The notes beneath the pieces were generated by a model. That model saw only the letters and a list, made by a program, of their open reading frames with translations. It was not told the origin of the DNA and ran no database searches. The translations under genes and the position numbers were made by a program. From Lithospermum erythrorhizon (lineage: Eukaryota > Streptophyta > Magnoliopsida > Boraginales > Boraginaceae), in assembly GCA_019722365.1 (NCBI GenBank), contig JADFUC010001045.1, positions 1 through 64,000 of the forward strand: a DNA stretch of 64,000 nucleotides. The letters run 5' to 3'. Shown one piece after another: positions 11,015 to 22,000 of this stretch (positions are counted from its first letter, which is position 1; each line of letters opens with the position of its first letter).

Positions 11015-11732
11015 ATGGAAATGATGGCGCCTATGAATAGTTGCCCTGGTAAGATTTTAGAGTACTAGTAACTCTTAAATTGATTCGAACGAATTAATGA
11101 AGATTTTATGCATCTCTAATAATGACATTTATATACACTTTCAATGAAATGCATTGGAATAGTAAAACAAATCAATTGTAATCGAAATGCTAGAGATCTA
11201 GTGATCAAATTAAATGCGTAGGAGTCACATATGTTATTCACGGCCGTTCCTATTATCATATTGTTTCGTAGTGGTGCATTTTGGTAATTCTTATATAAAT
11301 GTTTCAAAAGACTTAAAAACATTATTGTTAAGCAGAATACTTGTACAATATATTGATTTATAAACAAATAAATAAATATAGATTTGCATAGTTAGGTGTA
11401 AAAAAAGAGAGAAAATCATTTGTTAGAAGGGGAAGTCACACACGAGGCCGAAGTGTAATAAGCTATTTGACCTCAATATACAGAGCATGATTAGTTAAAA
11501 CTATGATGATATAAGATGGCATTAAATTACATGTGAAGGTAAGAAATCTTGGCCAGAACTTATGGGAATAGATGGAGTGAAAGCAGGCACAACGATCGAG
11601 AAGGAAAACAAGAATGTAACAGCAGTGATTGTTATTGAAGGAACTCCTGTGCCAAGTGATTTTCGTTGTGACAGGGTTTGGGTCTGGGTCAATAAACAAT
11701 GGCTTGTTTCTATGGTCCCTATACTTGGTTGA
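11015..11732 (+). CDS. Potato inhibitor I family serine protease inhibitor, two exons
   Basis: Exon 1 is only 34 nt (11,015-11,048; MEMMAPMNSCP plus one base) and exon 2 is 11,539-11,732. The intron (11,049-11,538) is phase 1 with gtaaga donor and gaag acceptor. The 75-residue product fits the family's usual 65-75 residues without signal peptide. Family marks: CPGKKSWPEL (10-19), the core strand VTAVIVIEGTP (38-48), the binding loop PVPSDFRCDR (48-57), the VWVWV strand and the C-terminal Gly. Arg54 and Arg57 are the loop-supporting arginines. Cys10 and Cys55 could form the disulfide known in some plant members. By alignment with eglin c the reactive bond is Ser51-Asp52, with Pro at P2 where Thr is usual. 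Members act in wound and herbivore defence. The gene converges on the P450 fragment at 12,272. Confidence 0.88.
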
Positions 11733-12271
11733 CAAAAGCTTCATGCTCATTGCAAGATTGTTGGCAAAGCAAGGAAAATAAACCAATTATAATTGAAGTT
11801 ATCCTAGAATCTATTGGTATCTATTGTAATAATACCCAGCATTTTCGTTTCAAGTAATGTAATAAATTAACTCGACATCCATTATATATACTATGTATTT
11901 TTTTATAAATAATTTTACCTCGCAAAATCCTTGTGAGCATCCAGTAAATATTATCTTTTTCGATTAATCGTATTATTGGAGCTTTGATTATTACTTCCTG
12001 CATCTCAATATAAGTGGGTTGGTTTTTAAACAAACTAATTAACTAGCTTTTAAATAATAATTCATCCACATAATTTTAAGCTTTAATAAAAAACATATAC
12101 TATTAACCAAACATATATGCCAAAAATTCAAAAGTTGCATTCTGCTCAGAACAAAGCATCAGAATGGAAAACTCTGGGCATCATTTATGCTTCTTTATTT
12201 GATTATAATATGTAAGAAAGAGATGGAATAGAAGAAAACCAGATGTTGAGATGACCATTAATCTGGGCATT

Positions 12272-12884
12272 TCAAGGATAATAGGGGGTAACAACCAGAA
12301 GTTCAAGAATTCTTTGGTAGTGTCAAAGCTGCAGAAGCTTCAGTCATATCAAAATCTTCCAATTTCATTCCATGAGGGAGCTTCCAGTTGAAATGATATA
12401 GAAGCTGAGCTAATGCAAGCTCAAGACTAGATAAACCAAATGACATTCCAGGACAAATTCTTTTACCAGCGCCAAATGGAGCGTATTGGAAATTACCTCC
12501 ATTGAAATCGATATCATTTTCTTCGAATCTCTCGGGCTTAAATGCCAACGGATCCTCCCAGTATTCAGGATCCCTTCCAATTGACCAGAAATTGACCGAA
12601 ACTCGAGTTCCAACCGGTATCAGATACCCGCCAACCTTTCGTTCCTCGATACATTGTCTTGGCAATAAATATGCAGCTAGAGGATGGAGTCTAATGGTTT
12701 CTTTTATCACCATTCGGAGATATTTCATCTCTGGAATATCAGCTTCGTCCACGGTTTTCTTCCCTTTTGCCGCATTTCTTATCTCTGTTTGCACCTTCTT
12801 CATGATTTCAGGATGTAAGAGTAGTTCTGATAGTGCCCATTGAATCGCTGCTGCAGTGTTGTCTGTTCCTGCTGCAAACATGTT
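12272..12884 (-). pseudogene. P450 exon-2 fragment in arm 1 (CYP71D-like)
   Basis: This is the complete second exon of a P450 copy, starting after an AG acceptor (NMFAAGTDNTAAA) and open to 12,303. It has the I-helix AGTDNT, KETIRLHP (ExxR), PERF and the heme loop [10 protein letters not shown]. Near the C-terminus one extra T after CCAAAGAATTC causes a stop about ten residues early, and three bases are lost just after. There is no exon 1: the matching intron sequence stops at 12,906 and a different repeat follows. It is nearly identical to exon 2 at 41,866-42,486, so it is a copy of that locus and not of the gene at 4,552. Confidence 0.88.
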
Positions 12885-12997
12885 CTGTACCAAATTTCAT
12901 TGTTTAAAGAAGCTGTCTGTGGGTTGAAGCGCATCCATGATCGCTCGCAGTAAATCACGAGGCGAAGAGGCTTGGTAGTGTGGCCGGTTTAGCTGAC

Positions 12998-13400
12998 TTT
13001 TTATAAAAGTGTGATTTGTGTTTAACCCCAAAACTTTTAGCATTGTAGTACTTATATTATAATTAATATATAATTTTCTATTGGTAGAAAAATATGTTTA
13101 AAATTTTTAAAAATATACACAACAACTCAATAATTAATAAGTCCTAAATTTTTTAAAAATTATGCTGGTCAAGCATGGTTGGAGTTATCTGTCTTATAAT
13201 ATGTTAGTTTGCGTGTATGATAATTCTGTATGTTCGTTATCAACATCTTGTCCTGATTATATAAAATAATCATCAGCATCTTTCTTAAACCCGGATAAAA
13301 GTGTTTGATATAATCACATTGATCTGATAGATTAGTCTCTTCATCTTAAAAAATTTGTATGATAATTTATTGAATTATAAATTGAAAAATAATTTTCTAA
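12998..13400 (+). repeat. Dispersed AT-rich repeat, copy 2 (right of arm 1)
   Basis: Direct-orientation partner of 9,880-10,330. It starts about 90 bp beyond the end of arm 1. A further piece of what looks like the same family (AAATTCAAATATTTTT then GTATAATATTTGG) lies at 13,500 and matches about 32,855. Confidence 0.6.
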
Positions 13401-13871
13401 TTAAAAATTATGTACTATTAAAGAATATATATCTAAATTATTATGTGATATTTTGTATTACATTTCAACAATTGAAATAAAAAAGTGTCAAGTTAAATGT
13501 TAAATTCAAATATTTTTATTTATGTAGTATAATATTTGGTGAAAATGATCAAATAATAATATTTTCAATGTAATTTAATATTGACATTAAATTTTATTTA
13601 AATCAAAACTTTGTTTAAAGAATAAAGACATAAAAGTTTGTCAATTTGAGCTTACTTAAATCGGCGTGGCGTCGTTAGTATGGAGGTAATAGATTTGAAT
13701 ATTTTATTACGAGAATTTAACTTTCTTATTATAATATATATATATATATATATAACATATTAGTTTTTATCTTAAATAAAAATATCTTTATCTATAAACT
13801 ATAGATCTGATAATAAATTAGAGTGGAATTCAATATATAAAAATTAAAAAAATCAATGTTCTTATTTAATA

Positions 13872-14119
13872 CTCCTAGTCCCAATTTACATGATTATGTA
13901 CCAAAATTTTATTTTTTCCTTTTGTGATCGTATAGTAATTGATGCAATTTTATCTTGATTTTTTAAAGCGTCGCTTTACAATAAAGTCTTTTATTTTTCA
14001 TGAGTAGTTGAAGTATTTTGTGATAAAGTACATTTTTTAGGATATAATATTAGTAATATTAATCAATCCCTTAACAAGTACTTTTTACTTCATGATTAAG
14101 TAAATTGGGATATAGGGAG
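13872..14119. mobile_element. Stowaway-type MITE 1 (248 bp)
   Basis: TA target duplications at 13,870-13,871 and 14,120-14,121 flank terminal inverted repeats CTCCTAGTCCCAATTTAC and, on the other strand, CTCCCTATATCCCAATTTAC. The TIR, TA duplication and length are all typical of Tc1/mariner-derived Stowaway MITEs. No coding capacity. Confidence 0.85.
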
Positions 14120-14134
14120 TATTGATTAGTATTA

Positions 14135-14380
14135 CTCCGATCAACCTTTTTGTTTCGTTTTAGCGAATTTGCATATAGGTTAATGAAAAGAAAAAATAGT
14201 CCAAATGCATTGAAAATGTAAAATGGCAATCGATTGAAATAATATTATTATTGGTTGGTTGTTTTTAAAGAAAAAATAGTAGAAAAATACATTGAAAATG
14301 TAAAAAGTGCATTTATTATCTTTAAGCTTGATATTGTTAAAACAATTTTCTAGTTAAACGACAAAAAAATAGAGAAGTAG
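14135..14380. mobile_element. Stowaway-type MITE 2 (246 bp)
   Basis: TA at 14,133-14,134 and 14,381-14,382. The termini are CTCCGATCAACCTTTTTG and, on the other strand, CTACTTCTCTATTTTTTTG. It carries an internal repeat of a (T/C)ATTGAAAATGTA motif (about 14,208 and 14,291), also seen in the MITE at 35,820. It lies 15 bp from MITE 1. Confidence 0.75.
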
Positions 14381-14406
14381 TAAACTAAATAAATTAATAT
14401 ATTGTC

Positions 14407-14410
<4 letters not shown>

Positions 14411-14474
<64 letters not shown>
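14411..14474. repeat. (TA)n microsatellite
   Basis: About 32 uninterrupted TA units. A shorter TA run lies at 13,733-13,755. Confidence 0.95.
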
Positions 14475-14478
<4 letters not shown>

Positions 14479-16960
14479 TTTTCACTATATGAAATATAAT
14501 TCATCGATGTTATGGTCCAAAAAATATGCATGAATATGTATATTATAAGTATCTAGCAAGCTTTATTGATGAGCTTATTTCCGATATACGGAAATGGGTA
14601 CCCTCGCTTATTTTATTTGAATAGTTCTTTTGTGATTTTTTATATTAAAATTGTTATTTATGTCAAAATTTTAAAAGTTTTCATATCAAGTAATATTAAT
14701 CACATATATACTATTGAAGTTTAACTTTTTATTAAAAAATTATTGTACAAGATATAGTTTTTAAAAGAGGTATGTCATCTTTATTCCATTGATTTTCAAT
14801 ATAATTCATTTGGGTATTTAACGTGCGGCAGACGTCTTATCTTGGTTAGCCTCTTTGGTTGTTTGCATGAAATTTAAAATTGAGAGAGTTTAAAATAAAA
14901 AAGTATTGATATTATTTAGTTTCGTCTGCGAAATATTATTGAGTGTCATCCAATTAAAATATGTTAAAATGAGACAGAATAAAATTGAATAGTAGAAGCT
15001 ATGAATAATTTATCTTATTAATCAATTAAGTGATGTTTTCTAACAATAAATAAAATAACATAAGATACATTTTTATTCAAAGAGAAAAATTGATATTTTC
15101 TAACGATAAAATAAGATACATGTGTGCGTTATTAAACCTTGAAATGAAGAAGCGTGTGGTAACAAAACTTTAAATCTATTATTAAATTATATTATTAAAG
15201 TATAAGGGCATATAACTATGAACAAAATGAATTATAATATAAATCAAAAAGTTTAATTTATAAATTTACATAAATAGTTAATTATTTTATTTATTATACC
15301 GAGTTTAAATGTTTGAGCATAAAAATCACATGTGCAATGCTGCGTACATTTTACTAGTAGTAAGAAAAATGGTAGTCGTGAAACCGTTCTATAGAACATC
15401 ATTTCCTTAAAATTATGAAATTATCAAAGTGAAATATCATATCACGCATTAAAAAGCTTACGTTGTCCACAAAAATTAAATTTGTCGTAGTCAAATGTCA
15501 AATACTCCTCCTTCTTTATTTTTTGTTTTTATATGAAAGTTGATACTTGTCCTTAGCATCGTCAAATGCTTTATTAGATTAATTAGTCTATCTTCACTTG
15601 TCGATTCATTCTTCGTCGGCCTCTTTTTCCTCTTTTGGTGTATCCTTACTTCTCCCCCTTCTATATTAGTTTGAGTTTTACTTTATGTGAATTAATTTTC
15701 ATGTTTTAGTTCTTTTGCTAGGTTTCGTTTTCTCTTGAATTAAAGTATGTCTTGTTATCGTTACATTTTTAGCAAGCTTAGATTCTTGTTAATATTGTAT
15801 TATATTATAAGATAAATTTGAACTAATATTTTCTATAAGGTAAATTTAATAACATCGTCGTTTATGTTATATTGTATTATATAATATTAACACATGCTAT
15901 ACAATTAATAGAATAAATTTTAAAGTTAAAATATATGGTAGAAGAAACAATTAATAAAGTTTCATAATTATAACAAAAACTAAAGTTGGTAACATTAACA
16001 AGTAGTATACTAACTATTCATAAATTAGTATACTAACTATTCATTTGTTAGTTAAGATATATCGAAAAATGGCAATAAAGAAAGAAGAACATAATATTAA
16101 GTATGACAACGAGGGAGGCGAATTAGGTTATAAGCGGAGTATACCCAATTTTCAAATTTATAAAATTCTTATTGCTGCAAGTTCAATTACCCCGGTTAAC
16201 CTCTTTTACCAATTTGTGTGTGATCACGTAGTATCTGAAGTCGATCAAATAGTCTACGCAAAATATAATCATGCAATAGATAAACAAATACATATTTGAT
16301 TTATTGTGACAAATATTTAACGGCTGAGCATATGCAATTATTACCTAAATACGTTTAGTCAATTTAATGATTCTCTATAAAGTTATACAATAATTCTCGA
16401 TCAAACATATAATCAATTAACACGTTTATAAAACATATCAATATATAACAATAAGGTAAAGAGTTGAAGGATAGAGAAATGCAAACTTGACACGGTGTTA
16501 CGAGCAGCCAGCCTGTTGATCGACCCTCTTTTCAACTGAGTTTGGAAATGTAACTGCCTTATGATATATGGAATTGACCACTCGTGGCATCTGAGCAAGC
16601 AACTCAGTATATATTGTCAGTAACCTGACTAGACAACTAGCTACTCTACAGGCAACCCTTGAGAACCCACGCCAAGCGACCTCGGAGAAACCCGGGCATT
16701 GAATCTACTTGACAGGCTTGACCTTACAGTACCCCATTAGAGCGATTGTAATCTCGCTAATAAATCTGATGATTCAACTTCAACTAAGAGGCCCAGCACG
16801 AACCTTGTGCTATTTTCAGATCTACCTTGACCTTGAACTTGACATACAAGTATCCGCTAGAAGCGATTAGCAATCTTGCTAATCGACCCATATGATCGGT
16901 GTTCCAAGTAAGAAAAGCTGAAATCGAGTATTTTGATTTCTACTATAATTATGCCCGTTG
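14475..16960. other. Intergenic, no gene recognised
   Basis: AT-rich. An 84-codon open frame at 16,045-16,299 has no family resemblance that I can see. Sequence at 15,420-15,640 looks related to 33,960-34,180 (AAAGTTGATA then a GTC-rich block), suggesting a dispersed repeat. Around 16,710-16,920 a segment of about 130 bp is imperfectly duplicated (AGAGCGATTGTAATCTCGCT against AGAAGCGATTAGCAATCTT). Confidence 0.4.
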
Positions 16961-19475
16961 CGACAATTGTTGTAACAATGCATTTACTAGTCTTAGTTAA
17001 AATGAGATTCACGAAACAAGTGTTCAATAATAAACGATTATAAATTACTAAAATGGGCTTCGCGATAATAATATCGAGAGTTATCTTGGGATTTAGATAA
17101 AATGCATGTCGATATAATAATCATAGCGATTGATTATATTATTATACGGCTAATATTATCTGAGCCAGAAGGTCACACATCTGATAGCGTTGAGTTATAT
17201 TCCATGTGGAATTAAATCGAGATTGTTAAATTAGGGAGTTGATTGAAATCGAGATACCCAATCGAGTTTTTTACATTGATAAAGTAAAATACAAATTTTA
17301 CAAAATCGAATCAAATTAAATTCTATTTCAATTGACGGTTTTAACGAGAGAAGTTATTAGTAATAACTTGTTAAATTCTTTTCGTTTAGTAATAAGTTGG
17401 ATTAACGGCTTACTTGAGTTGGCTATTTATTAAGCGAGTCACGCTATTAGGCGAAACTAAAAGGACTATATGAAAGATGAAATGAATAACCTAAGTTTTT
17501 CATTTTCATCTTCTTCCCAAAGAAGAAAGCCGCCGCCCTGTCTCCCTCTCACAGCATTTTTTGAGTCAAGTTTTTTGACTCGTTTTGTTCAGCTCCGTGC
17601 TCGTAAGATTACAACGAGAATCGATCGTGACATTAGGCCGCTCTTGGTGTGGACTAGCTGGGAGGCATTTATATTTTCGATGCTACGTTGCTAGGAATTC
17701 AAAGGAGGCTTCATTGAAAGATTAAGTTAAGTGATTTTTATTTGTGATGTAAGTGCTGGATTTCATACATGTAATAATATATGTATTCTATTATGAATGG
17801 TTATATGCATTTATTCGTCTTGGTTGTTTATTTTTATTATGAACAAATAGCATAATTTTCAACAAAAATGCCTCTTAGTAGACAGTAGCTAACCTTTTCA
17901 TTCGAAGAAAATTTTGCGCTTGAACAAAATAATCCTCAATGGATTAGATAAAGAGTATTTCGATTTTAACTTTATATAGATCCTTAATGAGTACATGAAG
18001 TTGAAGATTGTTTGAATCTCGCTTGTTGTGTAGATATAAACTTGATGAAACTTGTTTTCTTGAGCAATTCAACAAAGACCTTAGATGCTCCTTCTTTTCA
18101 CAATCTATATATATAAAAGTTAGCGCCAATTCACAGTCGAAAGTCTAGAGGATAATCAAAATTGAAGCTTATTACAGGAGATGTTGATATTGAAATAAGA
18201 GATTTCTTGCTTAGAAATGTCCCCAACAAATATAAGAAAGGCTTGGGATGGCGTTTGGGATGAAATGGTTTGAGTGGGGTTTTTATGGTGTACAATTGGA
18301 GCTCAAGCGGTCATATTCGATAGCCATCGAGTGCTCCGTCGAGGAAGCCAGGGGCCTTGATGGGAGCCACCGATGAACTTCTTGAGAAAGTTTAATCACC
18401 TTCGTCGAGACCGTCGTTAAATTATGCTCCATCGTGACCGTATGCCGCATGATAAGACCAACAAAAAATAATTTTCGCTTCGTTATAACTCCGATTTTGG
18501 CGATTCAAAATGAGTTGAAGCTCTTTAAACACTTTAATAAGCATGATATCAAATCCCACTTGTTTTATAAACATTGAGATTTTCAAAGCATTTTATTTTG
18601 ACAAAATATTTTTAAAAACTTTGAAGCGGTTAACAACTTTTTGACATGAGATGATTTGAAAATATCTCTGTATAAAACTGAGTGAGATTGTCAAGAGACT
18701 TTAAACTATTATTTGAAGCTAAGAGCTTAAATCCATAGTACCCATTAAAAGCTCGACATCCTTAACAACTACCGAATCTGCTTTTCTTTGAATTCATTTG
18801 GCTATATTCGTTAACAGAATATATGCTTTCTCAATGTCAATGGTCTTTTGCTTTCCTAAATAGGTATATCACTTTTGAAGTCGTCCGCAAACATCTTTTT
18901 CTAACATGACTACATAAAATACTTGTGTCAACGCGTGTTAGATAGTAATCGTGTTTAGTAGTCGTCGAAACAAAGAGTGCGGACAGCGTAGTCAACGCAT
19001 AGACTAACAGATCATCAAATTAATCATACGTTAATAGATAGAACATAAACTTAATAATTGAATTAGTAGCATTATATTACATTTATCTATATTATAATTT
19101 CTTATGGTAAGGATTTTGATATGAAATCATTCTAATTTTTTTATCCGATTAGTTATCTTTTGCGGAAAGTTAATTAGTAGTCACTTATATTTATAGCTTT
19201 ATATTTGCTTAGGTAGCTAATATATCTCATTTAATTTACTCGTGTCTTTAATTTTTATGGATTTTGCTCTGATTTTACTCATGAGCATTAGTAGGAAAAT
19301 CGATTAAAAGTAACCAAAAAAAAAAAAAAAAAGTGGTTGAATATACTTACCACTTTATTATCCTTTTCGTTTATTTACAAGTTGGACTAGATTTCAATGT
19401 GGTTTTGCGTGGTAGTTTGGTTTAGAATTTGTCTTGTTTTATCAATATTATAATTACACGTATACTTGAAGTTCA
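16961..19475. other. Probable retroelement-derived sequence, unresolved
   Basis: No protein domains seen. The stretch 17,490-17,570 is C/T-rich with CCGCCGCCCTGTCTCCC, which resembles the leader part of plant LTRs. The stretch at 18,470-18,500 (GTTATAACTCCGATTTTGG) resembles LTR text I have seen before. I could not pair these with a second LTR, so no element is called. Confidence 0.3.
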
Positions 19476-21168
19476 TGTAATGCAATTTTTTTTATTATAG
19501 ATTAAAGGCGGTACAAAATAAAACCTCACATGGGGAAAATTCCTCATTGTATAGGTTTTATCTAATCGAAAGAAGGATCGTATTCAAACTATAAGTTCCT
19601 AAGCATTCTTAGCGATTTGTGAGATGTCTTTGCTTGTTTTGACTTGATTTGGTCTTGATGGAAGCTTGGTATGAGCTCGGCTTGATTTGGCGCGACTTGA
19701 GGCTTGATTTAACTTGATTTGATTTGGATAGGTCTTTCTATTATGAGGCTGGATATGTGTCTTTAATCTTGATGAACTTTCCAGAACGTAGTCTGAACTT
19801 GGATATGGTGAGGCCAGGGAAGCACTTAGTAGAGCTTGTTCCACGTGTTGGCGATATATACTTAATCTTGGGTCTTGGACTTGATATCCGTGTATTTCAA
19901 ACTGATGAACTTCTGTGGTGGGACTTGACAGCCTGCGGGACTTAAGGGATATGACCCGGGTGGACTATGTATTTGGATAAGTTCTTTGCTGGTGGGACTT
20001 AATGAAGTTTGGTCTCATTTGAGTTTGATTTGAGCTTTAGCGAAAAAGCATCGACTTCCTAGTTTATACTCTGTGACCTTAGTAGCGTGTTCTTTGTCGA
20101 GTAATGAGAGTGGAACTTGATTTTAAGTTTTTGAGCGGCGTCGGTCCCAGCTTATACTATAATATCATAACAAGCTTTGTTGTTGTAGTGATGATCAGGT
20201 ATGAAGGTGGAGCGTTCTGACACTTGTTGATGATCTTGATCAACTAGACAAAAGAACCTTAAGTTGTTTCCTTTTTGATATCCAACGCATAGGAATTTGA
20301 CGTTCGTTATATTACGTATATCCGGAACTTGATGAATCAAACAAAGATTTGCTCAGTGTTCATTCAATATTTTTCAATAATCGGCTCTTTGGCTTATTCT
20401 AAATATTCGAAGAGGTTCTTGAAAAATCTCGTCGATTCTCATAGATTTTAGCCCGAATTGAAGAATTTTATGCAGCAATCTTTGATTTAGGCGCTATTTG
20501 GTACACGAAGGTGTTCTCCGACCACGAGTGGTGTTTCTTTAGCGTTTAAAAGATTGACTTAAATTTCGGATATCGTTCTCTGTATTTTCAGTGTTTTTTA
20601 TTAATATTTTTGGTTGTCGATATTGTGTATATTAAAAAAATATAAAGGGGTATTTATAGGCTTAAGGGCTTTGAATCTTTCCTTACGATTAGTTGGTTTA
20701 TTTTCGGTGGATATGATGTAACCATTGAATTTTGGCGAGATGCGAGCCAGTCGAATATTTAAATTACTTTGCCTCCAAGAAATAATATGGGGCATCGCTT
20801 TTATGTAAAGAAGATTTCATAATTAACTTTATAGGTCAAATATATTTTATGTTGACCGTGGACTTGAGTCTTTATTTTGAACGGCGTTAACTTTTATGAA
20901 GTCTCCGTTTGAGCTGCGACTTCGAGAACTTCAATTTTTAGGTCATATGGCGGATTTTAATTGAATAACATTGGGGATTTTAACCCCACGAACCCTAAAT
21001 TTAGCAAGAACATTAGTCCGGGGCTATTTTCTCGAAAATTCTTGTTTTACGAGGGTTTGGCATTAAATTTAGGGGTTCGATCGAGAACACAGCAATGTGG
21101 CATTCTTTAGTGGCTCAATTTAATTAATTTGATTAATTCATTTTAATTATTTTAATAGATTTTTCACG
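19476..21168 (-). repeat. LTR (left, 3' if minus-oriented)
   Basis: Aligns throughout with 27,587-29,303. Examples: GCTTGGTATGAGCTCGGC / TCTTGGTATGAGCTCGGC; GGGATATGACCC; TTTGATTTGAGCTTT; TATAAAGGGGTATTTATAGG; TTTAATTGAATAACATTGGG. There are many substitutions and small indels, so it is an old insertion. Confidence 0.8.
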
Positions 21169-21654
21169 CTATGCATAGATTGCCTACGCCGAATCGGGCC
21201 TTATCGTAGTAGATTAATAGAGTTAGAGCATAGGCGTGTCCGTTGTTTCGACACGTGTTGGTATTCGAGGTTTTACTTCGGTAGCGTCTTGCTCCGCCCG
21301 ATAAGCGGCACAACCTTTTTGTTTGAGTTATGGATGAAAAACAGTTGTGTGTTGGACTTTACTTTCGATGGAAATTTAATATCCATCCACGGTCACAGTT
21401 AGCAACTGCTCCCTGCATGAGAGAGTCCGGAGTTGTGATTAACCGTGTTTGAATTGCTACAATTGCATTTAAGATTAGCTAGCGGTCATGAGGTAAGTAA
21501 ATCCGTGTCATTTAAGGACTTTGAGATGATTCTTGTGATTCGTATGATCATGATCACAGTCGATCTAGAATGAACTAAGCGTATGGGATGGTTGACTTCT
21601 TTAGGATTTGTTGTGACATATTTTGCATGTGATTTAATGCCGACTCGTGTTGGG

Positions 21655-22000
21655 ATCTATTTAATTCTCAATTCTTTAGAATTAAACTATTTGGATTTAA
21701 TGTTAGTATGAATTTATTACATGTTAAGACGATTAATACATGATCAGTAGAGGATTTAATAGGAGTGTTATTTGGGATTTAACATTGACATGGTATTAAA
21801 TATGAACCCATTTAATTCTCCATTTATTAGAATTAAATTATTTAACTGTATTAACGTAGATTTATTACATTTTAAGACCATTTAATTCTGATCCTTGAGA
21901 GAATTTAATATATTCGTGGTTTAGCATTGACATGAACATTACGTACGAGACTCCGTTGGTTCTCGATCCGTCGAGGATTTATCGAGAATTGAATTTTCAA
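21655..22000. repeat. Imperfect tandem repeat, about 150-bp unit
   Basis: TTTAATTCTC-A-TT-TTAGAATTAAA-TATTT followed by AATTTATTACAT-TTAAGAC occurs at about 21,660 and again at about 21,810. Each is followed by a GATTTAA...AGCATTGACATG-like stretch. It lies inside the large LTR element. Confidence 0.6.

Larger units (their letters stand above)
10437..12906 (+). repeat. Arm 1 of a long inverted duplication
   Basis: The reverse complement of this arm matches 41,847-44,790 at near identity over most of its length. It includes P450 exon 2 with 38 bp of intron end, the 3' flank, and a complete protease inhibitor gene with its promoter. Identity stops near 12,906 inside the P450 intron, so exon 1 was not copied here. 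Arm 2 carries about 460 bp more, including a MITE, between 43,999 and 44,456. The spacer between the arms is about 28.9 kb. Confidence 0.9.

Noticed and set aside
11463..11786. A 107-codon open frame on the minus strand across the inhibitor exon
   Set aside because: It is the antisense shadow of inhibitor exon 2, which has clear family motifs on the plus strand.
12502..12843. A 113-codon plus-strand frame
   Set aside because: Antisense of the P450 exon-2 fragment.
16800..16960. tRNA-like folding of the repeated GCGATT...AATCGC text
   Set aside because: No acceptor stem, T-loop or anticodon arm of correct spacing. It is an imperfect duplication.
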